Source: Methylocystis suflitae (GTDB lineage: Bacteria > Pseudomonadota > Alphaproteobacteria > Rhizobiales > Beijerinckiaceae). From it: 64,000 nt of DNA. The position numbers and the translations under genes are program-made. Location: contig NZ_JAMRYX010000091.1 in NCBI RefSeq assembly GCF_024448135.1, forward strand, positions 19,920 to 83,919. The letters are read 5' to 3'. This document shows positions 9,597 to 18,504 of this stretch, piece after piece. The notes beneath the pieces were generated by a model. The model saw nothing but the letters and a program-made list of their open reading frames with translations, did no database searches and was not told the origin of the DNA. Each line of letters opens with the position of its first letter. The first letter of the stretch is position 1.

Positions 9597-10301
9597 ATGA
9601 CCGACGTCTTGCCGGCGCCCAGCCCTCGCGATCGCCTGGGCGGCCTTGCTGTTCCGCGCCAGAGCGCCTTTCCGGAGGCGCTGCGCCACACGACGCGCGT
9701 TGCGCGCCTGCGCCGCTGGATCCTTTGGGGGGCGGGCGGCGTCGTTGGAATCGTCGGCCTCGGCCTGCTGATCAGCTCGCTGCGCTTTCTGCCCGCGGAT
9801 CTGAGCCTGGCGCGCGTCGCGCTCAAGGGCTCCCGCATCGTTATCGAAAGCCCCAAGCTCGTCGGCTATCGCAAGGACGGGCGTCCCTATGAAGTGCGCG
9901 CGCTCGTCGGCACGCAAGATCTGGCGAAGCCTGATGTCTTCGAACTCGATCAGCTCGAGGTGCGGGTCGAGAACGCCAAGGACAATTCCATAGTCCTGTC
10001 GGCGGCGAAGGGCGTCTACAACAGGAAAGCCGATCGGGCTGATATGACCGGCGGCGTCAATATCCACGAAGACAAAAACTTCGACATGCGGCTCGAGTCG
10101 GCAGTAATGGACTTCAAGGACAGCGTGATGACGTCCGACAAGCCCGTGCTCTTGAAAATCGACGGCGGCGAGGTCACCGCGCAGTCTGTGGAATTTTCCC
10201 AAAAGGAGCGTCACGCGTCCTTCGCGGGACGCGTCCATTCGGTGCTATACGGGGAGGGCGATACGCCCCCGCCAACTTCGGGCGCCGCGACCAAGGACTA
10301 A
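9597..10301 (+). CDS. lptC: LPS export protein LptC
   Basis: Bitopic periplasmic component of the Lpt machine; it takes lipopolysaccharide from the LptBFG transporter and passes it to LptA. The 234-residue protein has a cytoplasmic N-terminus with basic residues, one membrane anchor at about 39-62 (LWGAGGVVGIVGLGLLISSL), and a beta-rich periplasmic LptC domain (YEVRALVGTQD, KGVYNRKADRADMTGGVNI). Its stop codon is directly followed by the lptA start without a spacer, so the two are coupled. The sequence is recognisable mainly by domain type and context, as LptC proteins diverge strongly. Confidence 0.88.
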   Translation: MTDVLPAPSPRDRLGGLAVPRQSAFPEALRHTTRVARLRRWILWGAGGVVGIVGLGLLISSLRFLPADLSLARVALKGSRIVIESPKLVGYRKDGRPYEVRALVGTQDLAKPDVFELDQLEVRVENAKDNSIVLSAAKGVYNRKADRADMTGGVNIHEDKNFDMRLESAVMDFKDSVMTSDKPVLLKIDGGEVTAQSVEFSQKERHASFAGRVHSVLYGEGDTPPPTSGAATKD

Positions 10302-10832
10302 ATGCGCCGCCACCCTTTCGTTCTTCTCCTTGCTGCGCTCGTCGCCGCGACGCCGGCAGGCGCCGCAGGCCGCTCGGGCGGCATTCTGCCGGGCGCCTCC
10401 GCCAAGGATCCGCTCAACATCGACGCGGGCAAGCTCGACTATTTCGAGAAGGAGCAGAAGCTCATCTACTCCGGCAGCGTCATCGTCACGAACGGGCCCT
10501 CGACGCTCAAGGCCTCGCGCCTCATCATTTTCCTCGAAGGAAAGGGCAGCGGACAACCCGCCGCGACGTCCAATGACCGCGTCAAACATATCGACGTCGA
10601 AGGGCCGGTGACGCTGGTTTCAAAGGACCAGATCGGGACGGGCGATCGGGGCAGCTACGACAAGGCCGAAAACAAGGTTTATCTCTTCGGCAACGTCACG
10701 CTCACCCAGGCCGAGAACATCGTGAAAGGCGACAAGCTCGTCTATGACGTGGCGACCGGCATGGCGACCGTGCAAGGCGGCGCGGCGCAGGGGGGCCGGG
10801 TGCGCAGCACCTTCACGCCGAAAAACCAATAA
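10302..10832 (+). CDS. lptA: LPS transport periplasmic protein LptA
   Basis: Periplasmic bridge protein of the OstA/LptA family that carries lipopolysaccharide from LptC to LptD. It has a signal peptide (FVLLLAALVAATPAGAAG) and beta-jellyroll repeats with typical motifs such as INIDAGKLDYFEKEQKLIYSGSV (part), VTNGPSTLKASRL, and a C-terminal GNVTLTQAENIVKGDKLVYD segment. The 176 residues match the family. It begins one base after the lptC stop. The ATP-binding gene lptB, which normally follows, is absent here; the next gene is convergent and only 12 bases away. Confidence 0.9.
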   Translation: MRRHPFVLLLAALVAATPAGAAGRSGGILPGASAKDPLNIDAGKLDYFEKEQKLIYSGSVIVTNGPSTLKASRLIIFLEGKGSGQPAATSNDRVKHIDVEGPVTLVSKDQIGTGDRGSYDKAENKVYLFGNVTLTQAENIVKGDKLVYDVATGMATVQGGAAQGGRVRSTFTPKNQ

Positions 10833-10844
10833 CGCTTGGGGCAT

Positions 10845-11342
10845 TCACTGCGAGGCTGACGTCACCAGCTTGTCGAGCATCCGCTTGCGCTTCGCCTCAT
10901 AATAGTAGCCGCCGGCGTAAAGCTTGATCGCCCGACCTTCGTCGCCGCCGCTGACCTTATAGGCGTTGGCGAGATAAGGCACCGCGAACGCAAGATTGGT
11001 GTCGGCGTCGAGAAGGCCGCTCGCCGGCCCGTCGTAGCCCATGTGCCGCGCCGTGTCGTGGCGGATCTGCATCAGTCCCCAATAGGGCCCATGGCGAGCC
11101 GCGGGATTGTAGTTGCTCTCGCGGCGGATCGAGCGATGAATAAGCGATTCCGGAATGTCGTAGATGCGGGCGTAATGGGAGATTCGCGCATGCAGCGCGT
11201 CCTGGCCGGTGAGCTCGGTCGCCTTAGCGGCCTCGTCATAGGCGGCGGGAGCCGAAGCGACGGGCGACTCCTGCGGCGCGCAGCCTGCGAGCGGCAGAGC
11301 GCCGATGGCGACAAAGGCGGCGGCCCGGCGGAATAGTCTCAT
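10845..11342 (-). CDS. lytic transglycosylase SLT-domain lipoprotein
   Basis: A 165-residue outer-envelope lipoprotein: signal peptide with lipobox LPLAGC (acylated Cys at residue 21), then a minimal SLT (goose-lysozyme-like) domain. The expected catalytic glutamate is E75 in SIRRESNYNP, and the family motif GLMQIRHDTARHMGY follows. The C-terminal ANAYKVSGGDEGRAIKLYAGGYYYEAKRK matches short MltC/Slt70 C-terminal modules. It should cleave peptidoglycan. It sits convergent to lptA with only 12 bases between their stop codons, where the lptB gene would usually start. Confidence 0.88.
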   Translation of the reverse strand: MRLFRRAAAFVAIGALPLAGCAPQESPVASAPAAYDEAAKATELTGQDALHARISHYARIYDIPESLIHRSIRRESNYNPAARHGPYWGLMQIRHDTARHMGYDGPASGLLDADTNLAFAVPYLANAYKVSGGDEGRAIKLYAGGYYYEAKRKRMLDKLVTSASQ

Positions 11343-11510
11343 CTAAATTTCCCTCATTGGCCGCCCAGGACCCAGCCGGCAAATGCGCCACGCACAAATG
11401 GCAAATTCGTGGCGGTCACGCTTCAGCAACGTTGATTTCTGTGGGCGGCCGACTACCTGCCCAAGGACTCCTGACGAGTGCTCCTGACAAGCGCTCCTGA
11501 GACGAGGCGG

Positions 11511-11843
11511 ATGATGGCGCAAAGGCAGCCGAAAAGCCGCGCGCCGGCAAAACATTCAAAAACGGCGACCAACTACTGGTCGGGCGAGGTCACGCGCCAC
11601 AGCAACGCGCTCGATCTCGACGCGGGGGTGTTCACATGGGACGACCCCGTGAAGATCGCCCGCTCCCTCAAGCGGTCGGCGGAGGTGAGCGAGCGGCGCA
11701 AAGCGGACCCGTTCCGTTCCGCCATGTCGATGCTGACCTTCTACATCAACAGGGCCGGCAAGGATTTGCCCGACGCGCGCCGACAGGTGCTGGAGCAGGC
11801 GAAGGACGAGCTGCGGAAGGCGTTTGGGCGGACGGCCGGTTAA
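11511..11843 (+). CDS. DUF3175 family protein
   Basis: A basic 110-residue protein matching DUF3175. The hallmark segment is NYWSGEVTRHSNALDLDAGV, followed by FTWDDPVKIARSLKRSAE and a helical C-terminus (RSAMSMLTFYINRAGKDL). The family has no established function. GAGG at 11504-11507 favours ATG 11514, one codon after the ATG at 11511; a GTG at 11478 is in frame but less likely. It is the first gene of a small accessory stretch that continues with toxin-antitoxin genes. Confidence 0.8.
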   Translation: MMAQRQPKSRAPAKHSKTATNYWSGEVTRHSNALDLDAGVFTWDDPVKIARSLKRSAEVSERRKADPFRSAMSMLTFYINRAGKDLPDARRQVLEQAKDELRKAFGRTAG

Positions 11844-11916
11844 ACGCCTTGTCCGCAGTTTGACGCTTTTTCGATCGGGTATTACTGTTCTTCGATTGGT
11901 ATTACCCTGTGTGGGC

Positions 11917-12165
11917 ATGAGCACAAAAGTCACCGTTAAAGGCCAAGTCACCTTGCCAAAGGCTGTCCGTGAGGCGGCCGGCATCCGTCCCGGCGACAGG
12001 GTGAGCGTGCGTGCGCGGCCGGAAGGCGGCGTATTGGTGGAGCGCGAAGCCAACGCACGAGAGCAAAGCGACTTTCGCCGCACGCTTACAGCAATGGCGC
12101 GCCGAAGGCCGTTTAAGGGCTTCTCGACTGAAGAAGTCATGAAGCTCACGCGAGGCGAGGAGTGA
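11917..12165 (+). CDS. AbrB/MazE-type antitoxin of a VapBC pair
   Basis: An 82-residue DNA-binding antitoxin. The N-terminal half is a SpoVT/AbrB swapped-hairpin domain (KVTVKGQVTLPKAVREAAGI, then PGDRVSVRARPEGGVLVE); the C-terminal half (FKGFSTEEVMKLTRGEE) is the likely toxin-binding tail. ATG 11917 is the only start consistent with the domain; the frame opens further upstream without homology. It overlaps the downstream PIN toxin by four bases (GTGA). As in the family, it probably represses its own operon. Confidence 0.88.
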   Translation: MSTKVTVKGQVTLPKAVREAAGIRPGDRVSVRARPEGGVLVEREANAREQSDFRRTLTAMARRRPFKGFSTEEVMKLTRGEE

Positions 12166-12560
12166 TCCTTGTCGACACCAATATTTTGATCGACATTGCA
12201 AGCGGCGACGAGAATTGGGCGGAGTGGTCGATCAACGCTTTGGCGGATGCGATGTCGCGCGGCCCGCTGGCGATCAACGCGATCATCTATTCGGAATTTT
12301 CGCTCGGCTTTTCCACCGAGGCCGCCTGCGACGCCGAAATCGCGCGCTTCGATCTGCTCTTTCTGGATTTGCCGAGGGCAGCCGGCTTTCGCGCTGGTCG
12401 AGCCTTTCGCGACTATCGGCGACGGGGCGGCGCGCGCAGCAGCGCGCTGCCCGATTTCTTCATTGGCGCGCAGGCGAGCGTGCTTGGCGTGCCGATTTTG
12501 ACGCGGGATTTGGGGCGGTATCGGACATATTTTCCGGAGGTCGAACTGGTGGCGCCGTAG
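12162..12560 (+). CDS. PIN-domain ribonuclease toxin (VapC type), intact
   Basis: A 132-residue PIN-domain endoribonuclease. It has the full acidic constellation: D5 (MILVDTN), E45 (IYSEFSLGF), D98 (SALPDFFIGAQA) and D116 (ILTRDLGRY). The length is normal for VapC. The start is a GTG at 12162 within the antitoxin stop region, a typical coupled arrangement. It should cleave specific RNA, often tRNA or rRNA, when its antitoxin is lost; the target cannot be predicted from sequence. Confidence 0.9.
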   Translation: MILVDTNILIDIASGDENWAEWSINALADAMSRGPLAINAIIYSEFSLGFSTEAACDAEIARFDLLFLDLPRAAGFRAGRAFRDYRRRGGARSSALPDFFIGAQASVLGVPILTRDLGRYRTYFPEVELVAP

Positions 12561-12619
12561 CGTTGTGTCGCCGGAAATTAGGTCCTATTTTTCGAAAAAT
12601 GACCATTTTAGAGGCGGCC

Positions 12620-12874
12620 ATGTCGTCCTACCCCATCGCCAAGGCGAAAGAACAATTGTCCCGGCTGATCGACGAGGCGCTGGCGGGGGAGACGGTGACG
12701 ATCACCCGCCACGGCAAACCCGTCGTCGAACTGCGCCCGAGCACGCCCGATGAAGCGCCCAAACGAATGACGAAGGCCGACCTCGAATGGCTGCGCAAGC
12801 GCCGAGACGAGCGACCGCCGCTCGGCGAGGACGCGGTCGCTCTCATCCGCAGGATGCGGGACGAAGAAGAATGA
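12620..12874 (+). CDS. Phd/YefM family antitoxin
   Basis: An 84-residue antitoxin starting MSSYPIAKAKEQLSRLIDEA, the typical Phd/YefM DNA-binding fold with the ETVTITRHGKPVVELRP strand region. A charged C-terminal helix (DLEWLRKRRDERPPLG) would bind the toxin. GAGG at 12611-12614 supports ATG 12620; an in-frame ATG at 12599 has no such site. It overlaps the downstream PIN gene by four bases (ATGA). The cognate toxin is truncated, so this antitoxin is now probably an orphan, unless it acts on the upstream pair. Confidence 0.88.
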   Translation: MSSYPIAKAKEQLSRLIDEALAGETVTITRHGKPVVELRPSTPDEAPKRMTKADLEWLRKRRDERPPLGEDAVALIRRMRDEEE

Positions 12875-13125
12875 GCGTTTATCTTGATGCGAGCGCAATC
12901 GTTCCACTGATTCTGCGCGACGCGCATACGATGAACATGGAGCAATGGCTTGCCAATGCGCGCGAAGGGCTCGTCGTCAGCGACTTCGCCGCACTTGAAG
13001 TTGCAGCAGTAATTTCTCGGCAGATCCGTATGGCGCGCATGTCCGAACAGCAGGCGTCGCTCGCGCTAATTCCGACTGCGCTCGAGTTGGCCAAGCATGT
13101 TGTTAAACGTACGCAGCATCGATAG
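12871..13125 (+). pseudogene. truncated PIN-domain toxin (VapC type)
   Basis: An 84-codon remnant of a PIN-domain toxin. The N-terminus is well conserved (MSVYLDASAIVPLIL with D6, and DFAALEVAAVISRQ with E43), but the protein stops after LALIPTALELAKHV with an unrelated tail. The C-terminal half that carries the third and fourth acidic catalytic residues is missing, so nuclease activity is unlikely. Its last 60 bases overlap the end of an AT-richer gene on the other strand, which marks the probable recombination junction near 13095. Confidence 0.75.
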
Positions 13126-13647
13126 GCATTCCTCCAAAACGCTTTCGTTAGAGTGTTGGCCTATAAAAAGCGCATTGATACGTTCCTGCACGCTTCCGCA
13201 CTGTGCGGCAATGCTAGCCGCAATGGTCGCGGCAAAATTTGGATCAACACGGATCATTTGTAACGTCCAAGTGGAGACGTGCGAAGCATCGAGAGCTATT
13301 TGAGATACCAGTTCTCGATAACGATCAAAGGTCTGGGGGTCGAAATAGGCGCGCCCGGCCCCAAATCGAAAGTCTGCACGTAAAGGCTCAACGTCATCGC
13401 CGCCAGCGCGAGACAGAACACGTATTAGGCCTTCAACGTGCTGAACGGCTGTCTGAATAGAATCCTGCAATTTTTCAAAAACCAACATAGTATGCGGATT
13501 GCCAAGACCGCTTGTGGCATTCTGCTTCGCTTGTAATTTGAGACAGGCAAGCTGAGCGAACATCGCAACCGTAGAAACGACCAAATTCGCAACTACCCAT
13601 ACATCAGGATCATTGTCATTATATTCGGGGTTCTTCTGCTCTTCCAT
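13066..13647 (-). CDS. hypothetical protein with possible membrane segment, probably acquired
   Basis: A 193-residue protein of no family I recognise. The start at 13647 (MEEQKNPEYN) is chosen because AGGAG lies five bases upstream; an ATG at 13683 has no good site. A hydrophobic stretch near residues 16-36 (VWVVANLVVSTVAMFAQLACL) could be a membrane span. The rest is mostly helical, with WTLQMIRVDPNFAATIAASIAAQCGSV (part) and a C-terminal helix. Codon use and base composition are visibly less GC-rich than in the neighbours. Its 3' end overlaps the truncated PIN gene, consistent with insertion into a toxin-antitoxin locus. Confidence 0.6.
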   Translation of the reverse strand: MEEQKNPEYNDNDPDVWVVANLVVSTVAMFAQLACLKLQAKQNATSGLGNPHTMLVFEKLQDSIQTAVQHVEGLIRVLSRAGGDDVEPLRADFRFGAGRAYFDPQTFDRYRELVSQIALDASHVSTWTLQMIRVDPNFAATIAASIAAQCGSVQERINALFIGQHSNESVLEECLSMLRTFNNMLGQLERSRN

Positions 13648-13964
13648 ATCTACTCCTGAAACTTCGTAGCCGTTTTGCGACATACAATATACACTTCCAC
13701 GGGATCGGCGCGCCCGGCGAGCTGCCGTCGGCGGTTCAGCGGGAACTGGTCAAACTCTGTCATGATCAAAATCGACATAGCTTACGCGATCAACTATGAT
13801 TTTAAGCTTATACGACAGCGATTCTCTTAACTGTTTAATCGTAGCCTTCAAATGGATCCATAAACTTACTTGGGCACGCAAAAAACAGGGATTCATCTAC
13901 CAGAGTAAATGACCAGAGGAAGCCTGCTCATTATTTGATCGCTCTCCTAGCTAACGTCTCCTCG
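13648..13964. other. AT-richer intergenic stretch without a recognisable gene
   Basis: About 317 bases between the unknown gene and ettA. The composition is clearly lower in GC than the surroundings, apart from a short GC-rich patch near 13705-13750. One reading frame of that patch looks protein-like (PGELPSAVQRELVKLC) but is broken on both sides, so it may be a gene fragment. No RNA gene, insertion-sequence end or strong terminator was seen. It probably belongs to the same acquired segment as the neighbouring unknown gene. Confidence 0.5.
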
Positions 13965-15617
13965 TCACCGCGCGAACTTCTTATATTTCAGCCGGTGCGG
14001 AATGACGCTGTCGATCCCGAGGCGCCGCTTCTTATCCTCTTCGTAATCGGCGAAATTGCCTTCGAACCATTCGACGTGGCTGTCGCCCTCATAGGCGAGA
14101 ATATGCGTCGCGATGCGGTCGAGGAAAAAACGATCATGCGAGATGATGACGGCGCAGCCGGCGAAATCGACGAGCGCCTCTTCGAGCGCGCGCAGCGTGT
14201 CGACGTCGAGATCGTTGGTCGGCTCGTCGAGCAGCAGCACATTGGCGCCGCTCTTCAGCATCTTGGCGAGATGCACGCGGTTGCGTTCGCCGCCTGAAAG
14301 CTGCCCGACCTTCTTTTGCTGATCGGCGCCTTTGAAATTGAAGGCCGAACAATAGGCGCGGCTGTTGATCTCGCGCTTGCCGAGATAGATCACCTCATTG
14401 CCGTCCGAGATTTCCTCCCAGACGGTCTTGTTGGCGTGCAGCGCGTCGCGCGACTGGTCGACATAGCCGAGCTGCACGCTGTCGCCGATCTCGATCGTCC
14501 CGTTGTCGGGTTTCTCTTGTCCGGTGATCATGCGAAACAGCGTCGTCTTGCCGGCGCCGTTCGGCCCGATCACGCCGACGATGCCGCCGGGCGGCAACTT
14601 AAAGGAGAGATCGTCGATCAGGAGCGTGTCGCCATAGCCTTTCGACAGATGGTCGAAATCGATGACATTGTCGCCGAGACGCTCGGCCACGGGAATGATG
14701 ATCTGCGCGGTCGTCGGGGCCTTGTCGTTCTGCTTGGCGACGAGTTCCTCATAGCGCTGAATGCGGGCCTTGCTTTTCGCCTGCCGCGCCTTCGGCGAAG
14801 CGGCGATCCACTCGCTCTCGGCTTCGAGCGCGCGTTGGCGCGCCTTGTCCTCGGAAGATTCTTGAGCGAGTCGCTTCTGCTTCTGCTTCAGCCAGCTGGT
14901 GTAATTGCCCTCGTAGGGAATGCCGCGGCCGCGATCGAGCTCCAATATCCAGCCCGTGACATTGTCCAAGAAATAGCGGTCGTGGGTGACGATCAGGATT
15001 GCGCCGGGATACTGTCGCAGATGTCCTTCGAGCCAGTTGACGGTTTCAGCGTCGAGATGGTTCGTCGGTTCGTCGAGGAGCAGCATTTCCGGCTGTTCGA
15101 GCAGCAATTTGCACAGCGCGACGCGACGCCGCTCGCCGCCCGAAAGCTTAGTGACGTCAGCGTCGTCCGGCGGACAGCCCAGCGCGTCCATCGCCTGGTC
15201 TACCTGGCTGTCCAAGTCCCACAGGCCCTTGGCCTCAATCTCGTCCTGGAGCTTCGTCATCTCATCGGCGGTCTCGTCCGAATAATTCATGGCGAGATCG
15301 TTGTAGCGATCGAGAATGGCTTTCTTCTCCGCGACGCCGAGCATGACATTGCCGCGTACGTCGAGCGTCGGGTCGAGCTGCGGCTCCTGCGGCAGATAGC
15401 CGACCCGCGCGCCCTCGGCGACGAAGCCTTCGCCAGAATAATCCTTGTCGACGCCCGCCATGATGCGCAGCAGCGTCGATTTGCCGGAGCCGTTGACGCC
15501 GAGAACGCCGATCTTGGCGTCGGGGTAGAAGGACAGATTGATGTTCTCCAAGACCTTCTTGCCGCCCGGATAGGTCTTGGTCAGGCCCTGCATGTGGTAA
15601 ATGAACTGGCGCGCCAT
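13965..15617 (-). CDS. ettA: energy-dependent translational throttle protein EttA
   Basis: ABC-F ATPase that binds the ribosomal E site and links translation initiation to ATP/ADP level. The 550-residue protein starts [20 protein letters not shown]. It carries two ABC domains: Walker [10 protein letters not shown] and GPNGAGKTT, and signatures [12 protein letters not shown] and [13 protein letters not shown]. The P-site/linker region ([18 protein letters not shown]) lies between them. ATG 15617 fits the family; an earlier TTG at 15629 is in frame but unlikely. No membrane segments are present, as expected for ABC-F. Confidence 0.95.
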   Translation of the reverse strand: MARQFIYHMQGLTKTYPGGKKVLENINLSFYPDAKIGVLGVNGSGKSTLLRIMAGVDKDYSGEGFVAEGARVGYLPQEPQLDPTLDVRGNVMLGVAEKKAILDRYNDLAMNYSDETADEMTKLQDEIEAKGLWDLDSQVDQAMDALGCPPDDADVTKLSGGERRRVALCKLLLEQPEMLLLDEPTNHLDAETVNWLEGHLRQYPGAILIVTHDRYFLDNVTGWILELDRGRGIPYEGNYTSWLKQKQKRLAQESSEDKARQRALEAESEWIAASPKARQAKSKARIQRYEELVAKQNDKAPTTAQIIIPVAERLGDNVIDFDHLSKGYGDTLLIDDLSFKLPPGGIVGVIGPNGAGKTTLFRMITGQEKPDNGTIEIGDSVQLGYVDQSRDALHANKTVWEEISDGNEVIYLGKREINSRAYCSAFNFKGADQQKKVGQLSGGERNRVHLAKMLKSGANVLLLDEPTNDLDVDTLRALEEALVDFAGCAVIISHDRFFLDRIATHILAYEGDSHVEWFEGNFADYEEDKKRRLGIDSVIPHRLKYKKFAR

Positions 15618-15696
15618 ATCGCCTCGCAAAGAGAGATTGCGCCGTCTTTAGAGCATTTTCACTCCGGGAGGGAAGCTGTTTGGCCTTCCGCGAGGG

Positions 15697-15725
15697 ATAA
15701 AAATACCCCCGGTGGGAGCCGGGGG
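15697..15725 (-). terminator. intrinsic terminator of the 15749-16432 membrane-protein gene
   Basis: Read on the minus strand, a perfect stem CCCCCGG / CCGGGGG with a six-base loop is followed by TATTTTTAT. It starts about 24 bases after the stop codon of the membrane-protein gene, the position expected for Rho-independent termination. On the plus strand it lacks a T-run. Confidence 0.75.
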
Positions 15726-15748
15726 CATTTGTTCCGCTGGCGTTGCGC

Positions 15749-16432
15749 TCAGGTTCGCATAAAGCTCAGAACCGTGGCGCTAAGGGTGCTGCCCGTGAGC
15801 ACAATCGTGGAGCCGAGCGCGAGGAGCGCCACCAGGTTCAAGGTCAAATCGGCGGTGTTGCCGGCAAGCGCAAGAATGCCGAGGACGATTGCCGCCAGTC
15901 CTGCGAGGGCCTGAATGCCCGCTGAACCCGACGCCATTTCGCTCGCGAGCATCTCGGCGCCAACATATTGCGATTGTCCGACTACGGTCTCCATCTGGGC
16001 GGAGGCGCGCCGCAGCACATAGAGGCGCCATACGGCGTTGCTGCTCAGCAACAGAGCGGTGCCATAGCCGATGACGGCGACCGGTGTCAGGACCGCCGCG
16101 CTGATTCCAAGGAGCGACAAAACGCCGAGCACAATGCCGGCCGCGCCAACGAGAAAGACGAGCGCAAGACTATTGCCGCCCATCTGCTCGATGGAAGCGG
16201 TTCGAACGCCGCCGGGAAACACGACCTGCGTATATTCCGACAGCATAGCTCCGCCTTGAATTAACAATGCGACGCCGAACACGATCGTCGCGATCGCGAC
16301 CATCATGGGGGGCGCTATGCCAACTAAACCGCAAATCACAAGGACGATGGTGGCGACGCCGCCTATAGCGTCAATGAGGCCGCCATAGGCGACCGCATTA
16401 TCATGCGTTGCGATATCTCGGGTAATGGACAT
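15749..16432 (-). CDS. integral membrane protein, unknown function
   Basis: A 227-residue hydrophobic protein with about six membrane segments arranged in repeated pairs, for example [39 protein letters not shown], and [15 protein letters not shown]. The repeated GxxxxVLGxLxLxG pattern suggests internal duplication. No catalytic or binding motif was seen. It is a single-gene unit with its own terminator and is divergent from purD. Function unknown. Confidence 0.75.
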   Translation of the reverse strand: MSITRDIATHDNAVAYGGLIDAIGGVATIVLVICGLVGIAPPMMVAIATIVFGVALLIQGGAMLSEYTQVVFPGGVRTASIEQMGGNSLALVFLVGAAGIVLGVLSLLGISAAVLTPVAVIGYGTALLLSSNAVWRLYVLRRASAQMETVVGQSQYVGAEMLASEMASGSAGIQALAGLAAIVLGILALAGNTADLTLNLVALLALGSTIVLTGSTLSATVLSFMRT

Positions 16433-16573
16433 TGTGGGACACTCCAGCCGCTAGCCCCCGGTCCGATAGCTAGCGGCGCTTATGCAACGGGCAAGCCTAG
16501 CATTTTAGCGGCGGATTGCCTTTTGGCGTCCGCGCGCTCTAGAAGCGGAAACGAAGCAACCGGGCGAGCGTTA

Positions 16574-17857
16574 ATGAATGTTCTTTTGATCGGATCGGGC
16601 GGTCGCGAGCATGCGATCGCCAATGCGCTAACGAAAAGCCCGCTGCTGACGCGGCTCTATATCGCGCCAGGCAATCCGGGGACGGCTCGTGTGGGAGATA
16701 ACGTCGATCTCGACGTCGCCAACCACCCCGCCGTGATCGATTTTTGTCGGGAGGCGGGAATTGCGCTCGTCGTTGTCGGGCCCGAGCAGCCGCTGATCGG
16801 CGGTCTCGTCGACGAACTGGAGAAGCACGGGATCCTCGCCTTCGGGCCGACGCAGGCGGCGGCTCAGCTCGAAGGGTCCAAGGGTTTCACCAAGGACTTG
16901 TGTCGCGACTACCAGATTCCGACCGCGAGCTATGCGCGGTTTGCTGCGCTTGAGCCGGCGCTAAACTATCTGCGGGAACGCGGCGCGCCGATCGTCGTCA
17001 AGGCGGACGGGCTCGCCGCCGGCAAAGGCGTCGTCGTGGCCCGGGCGCTAGATGAGGCGGAACGCGCCGCGCAAGCGATGTTCGCGGGCGCTTTCGGCCT
17101 CTCGGGCGCGGAGGTCGTCATCGAGGAATGTCTCGAAGGCGAAGAGGCGTCGTTTTTTGCAATCTGCGACGGCGTTCGCGCGCTGCCTTTCGCGACGGCG
17201 CAGGATCATAAGCGGGTCGGCGAGGGCGACGCCGGGCCGAACACAGGCGGCATGGGCGCCTATTCGCCGGCTTCCGTCGTCACGCCCGAAATAGAAGCGC
17301 GCGTGATGGCCGAAATTATCGAGCCGACGATGCGCGCCATGCGCGACAAGGGCGCGCCCTTTACGGGCGTGCTCTACGCCGGACTCATGCTGACGCAGGA
17401 GGGTCCAAAGCTCATCGAATACAATTGCCGTTTCGGCGACCCCGAGGCGCAAGTCATTCTGCCTCGTCTCGAGGGCGATCTTCTCGAGCTGATGCTTGAC
17501 GCCGCGCGGGGCGAATTGCCTCAAGAGCGACTGCGGTTTTCGCCGCTCGCGGCGCTGACGGTGGTGCTGGCGGCGAAAAACTATCCGGGAACGCCGATGA
17601 CCGGCTCGGAAATTCGCAACGTCGAATGCGCCGAAGCCGTCGAGGGCGTCACCATCACCCACGCCGGCACGCGCGAGGAAGGCGGACGCCTGCTCGCCGC
17701 CGGCGGGCGCGTGCTGAATGTCACGGCGTTAGGCGAAAGCGTTGCAAAAGCCCAGGCGCGCGCTTACGCGGCGGTCGACCTTATTGATTGGCCGGGCGGA
17801 TTTTGCCGCCGCGACATCGGCTGGCGGGAAGTCGCGCGCGAACGAAAGTCCTCCTGA
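16574..17857 (+). CDS. purD: phosphoribosylamine-glycine ligase
   Basis: Second enzyme of de novo purine synthesis: ATP-dependent joining of glycine to 5-phosphoribosylamine, in the cytoplasm. The 427 residues start [19 protein letters not shown], the canonical GARS N-domain. The ATP-grasp core includes [33 protein letters not shown], the signature [23 protein letters not shown] (part), and [17 protein letters not shown] 16574 fits the family; the frame is open upstream to 16403. The length is normal. It is not linked to other pur genes here. Confidence 0.96.
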   Translation: MNVLLIGSGGREHAIANALTKSPLLTRLYIAPGNPGTARVGDNVDLDVANHPAVIDFCREAGIALVVVGPEQPLIGGLVDELEKHGILAFGPTQAAAQLEGSKGFTKDLCRDYQIPTASYARFAALEPALNYLRERGAPIVVKADGLAAGKGVVVARALDEAERAAQAMFAGAFGLSGAEVVIEECLEGEEASFFAICDGVRALPFATAQDHKRVGEGDAGPNTGGMGAYSPASVVTPEIEARVMAEIIEPTMRAMRDKGAPFTGVLYAGLMLTQEGPKLIEYNCRFGDPEAQVILPRLEGDLLELMLDAARGELPQERLRFSPLAALTVVLAAKNYPGTPMTGSEIRNVECAEAVEGVTITHAGTREEGGRLLAAGGRVLNVTALGESVAKAQARAYAAVDLIDWPGGFCRRDIGWREVARERKSS

Positions 17858-17895
17858 GCGCGGGAGAGGGACAGGCCGCCCGGCTAAGAGGCCCG

Positions 17896-18504
17896 CTACA
17901 GCACATAGATCTTGTCCGGCAGTTCGTCGCCGTGCGCTCCAGGCGGCGCATGTTTCGCCAGCAGTCGCGCGCATTCCTCGATCGCCGCGACAAAGCCGTC
18001 CGCCACTCTCTCGCGCCGTATGTCTTCCAGCAGCAGATCCAGCGCGCCCTGCCATTCGTCATTAGCGATCTTTGCGGCGATGGCCTCGTCGGCGACGATG
18101 CGCGCATAACGCTCGGCGAAAGAGACGAATATGAGCACGCCCATGCGCGCCTTGGTTGCCGAAACGCCGCGCGAGAAAAATTGCTCGATCGCCTCGCGCG
18201 CGGCGCGGGCGCGTTTAACAGCGCGCGGCGTCAGGAAATAGCGCGCCGGTCCCCATGAAACGACGAGCGTCGCAACGATAAAGATGGCGATCTGCGCGGC
18301 AAAAATCTCGCGAGGCGAAAGATCGGTGAAAAGCAGCATGGGCCAAGGCGACGCCAACGCGATAAATGCGCCCCACAGCGGCGGAACGAAAGCATAATCC
18401 GATGAGCGGCGGGCCAGCACGCAGACGATCTCGCCGGAGGTTTTTTCTTCGGCCCGACGAATAGCCTCCGCGATGCGCTCGAAGTCGTCCGCCGTGAGCT
18501 GCAT
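17896..18504 (-). CDS. TPM-domain membrane protein (second of a pair)
   Basis: A 202-residue protein with a TPM-fold N-terminus (MQLTADDFERIAEAIRRAEEKTSGEIVCVL), two central membrane segments (FVPPLWGAFIALASPWPMLLF and IFAAQIAIFIVATLVVSW), and the family motif RGVSATKARMGVLIFVSFAERYARIVADE (in parts). The TPM family includes photosystem-II assembly Psb32/TLP18.3 proteins and bacterial YgcG; its bacterial role is uncertain, possibly in envelope quality control. The start codon shares a base with the stop of the upstream TPM gene (TGATG), so translation is coupled. Confidence 0.85.
   Translation of the reverse strand: MQLTADDFERIAEAIRRAEEKTSGEIVCVLARRSSDYAFVPPLWGAFIALASPWPMLLFTDLSPREIFAAQIAIFIVATLVVSWGPARYFLTPRAVKRARAAREAIEQFFSRGVSATKARMGVLIFVSFAERYARIVADEAIAAKIANDEWQGALDLLLEDIRRERVADGFVAAIEECARLLAKHAPPGAHGDELPDKIYVL

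Noticed and set aside
8790..10238. 482-codon minus-strand frame opposite rnd and lptC
   Set aside because: The plus-strand rnd and lptC products have full catalytic or domain features; the antisense product has none.
14316..15914. 532-codon plus-strand frame opposite ettA
   Set aside because: Shadow of ettA, which carries two complete ABC domains on the minus strand.
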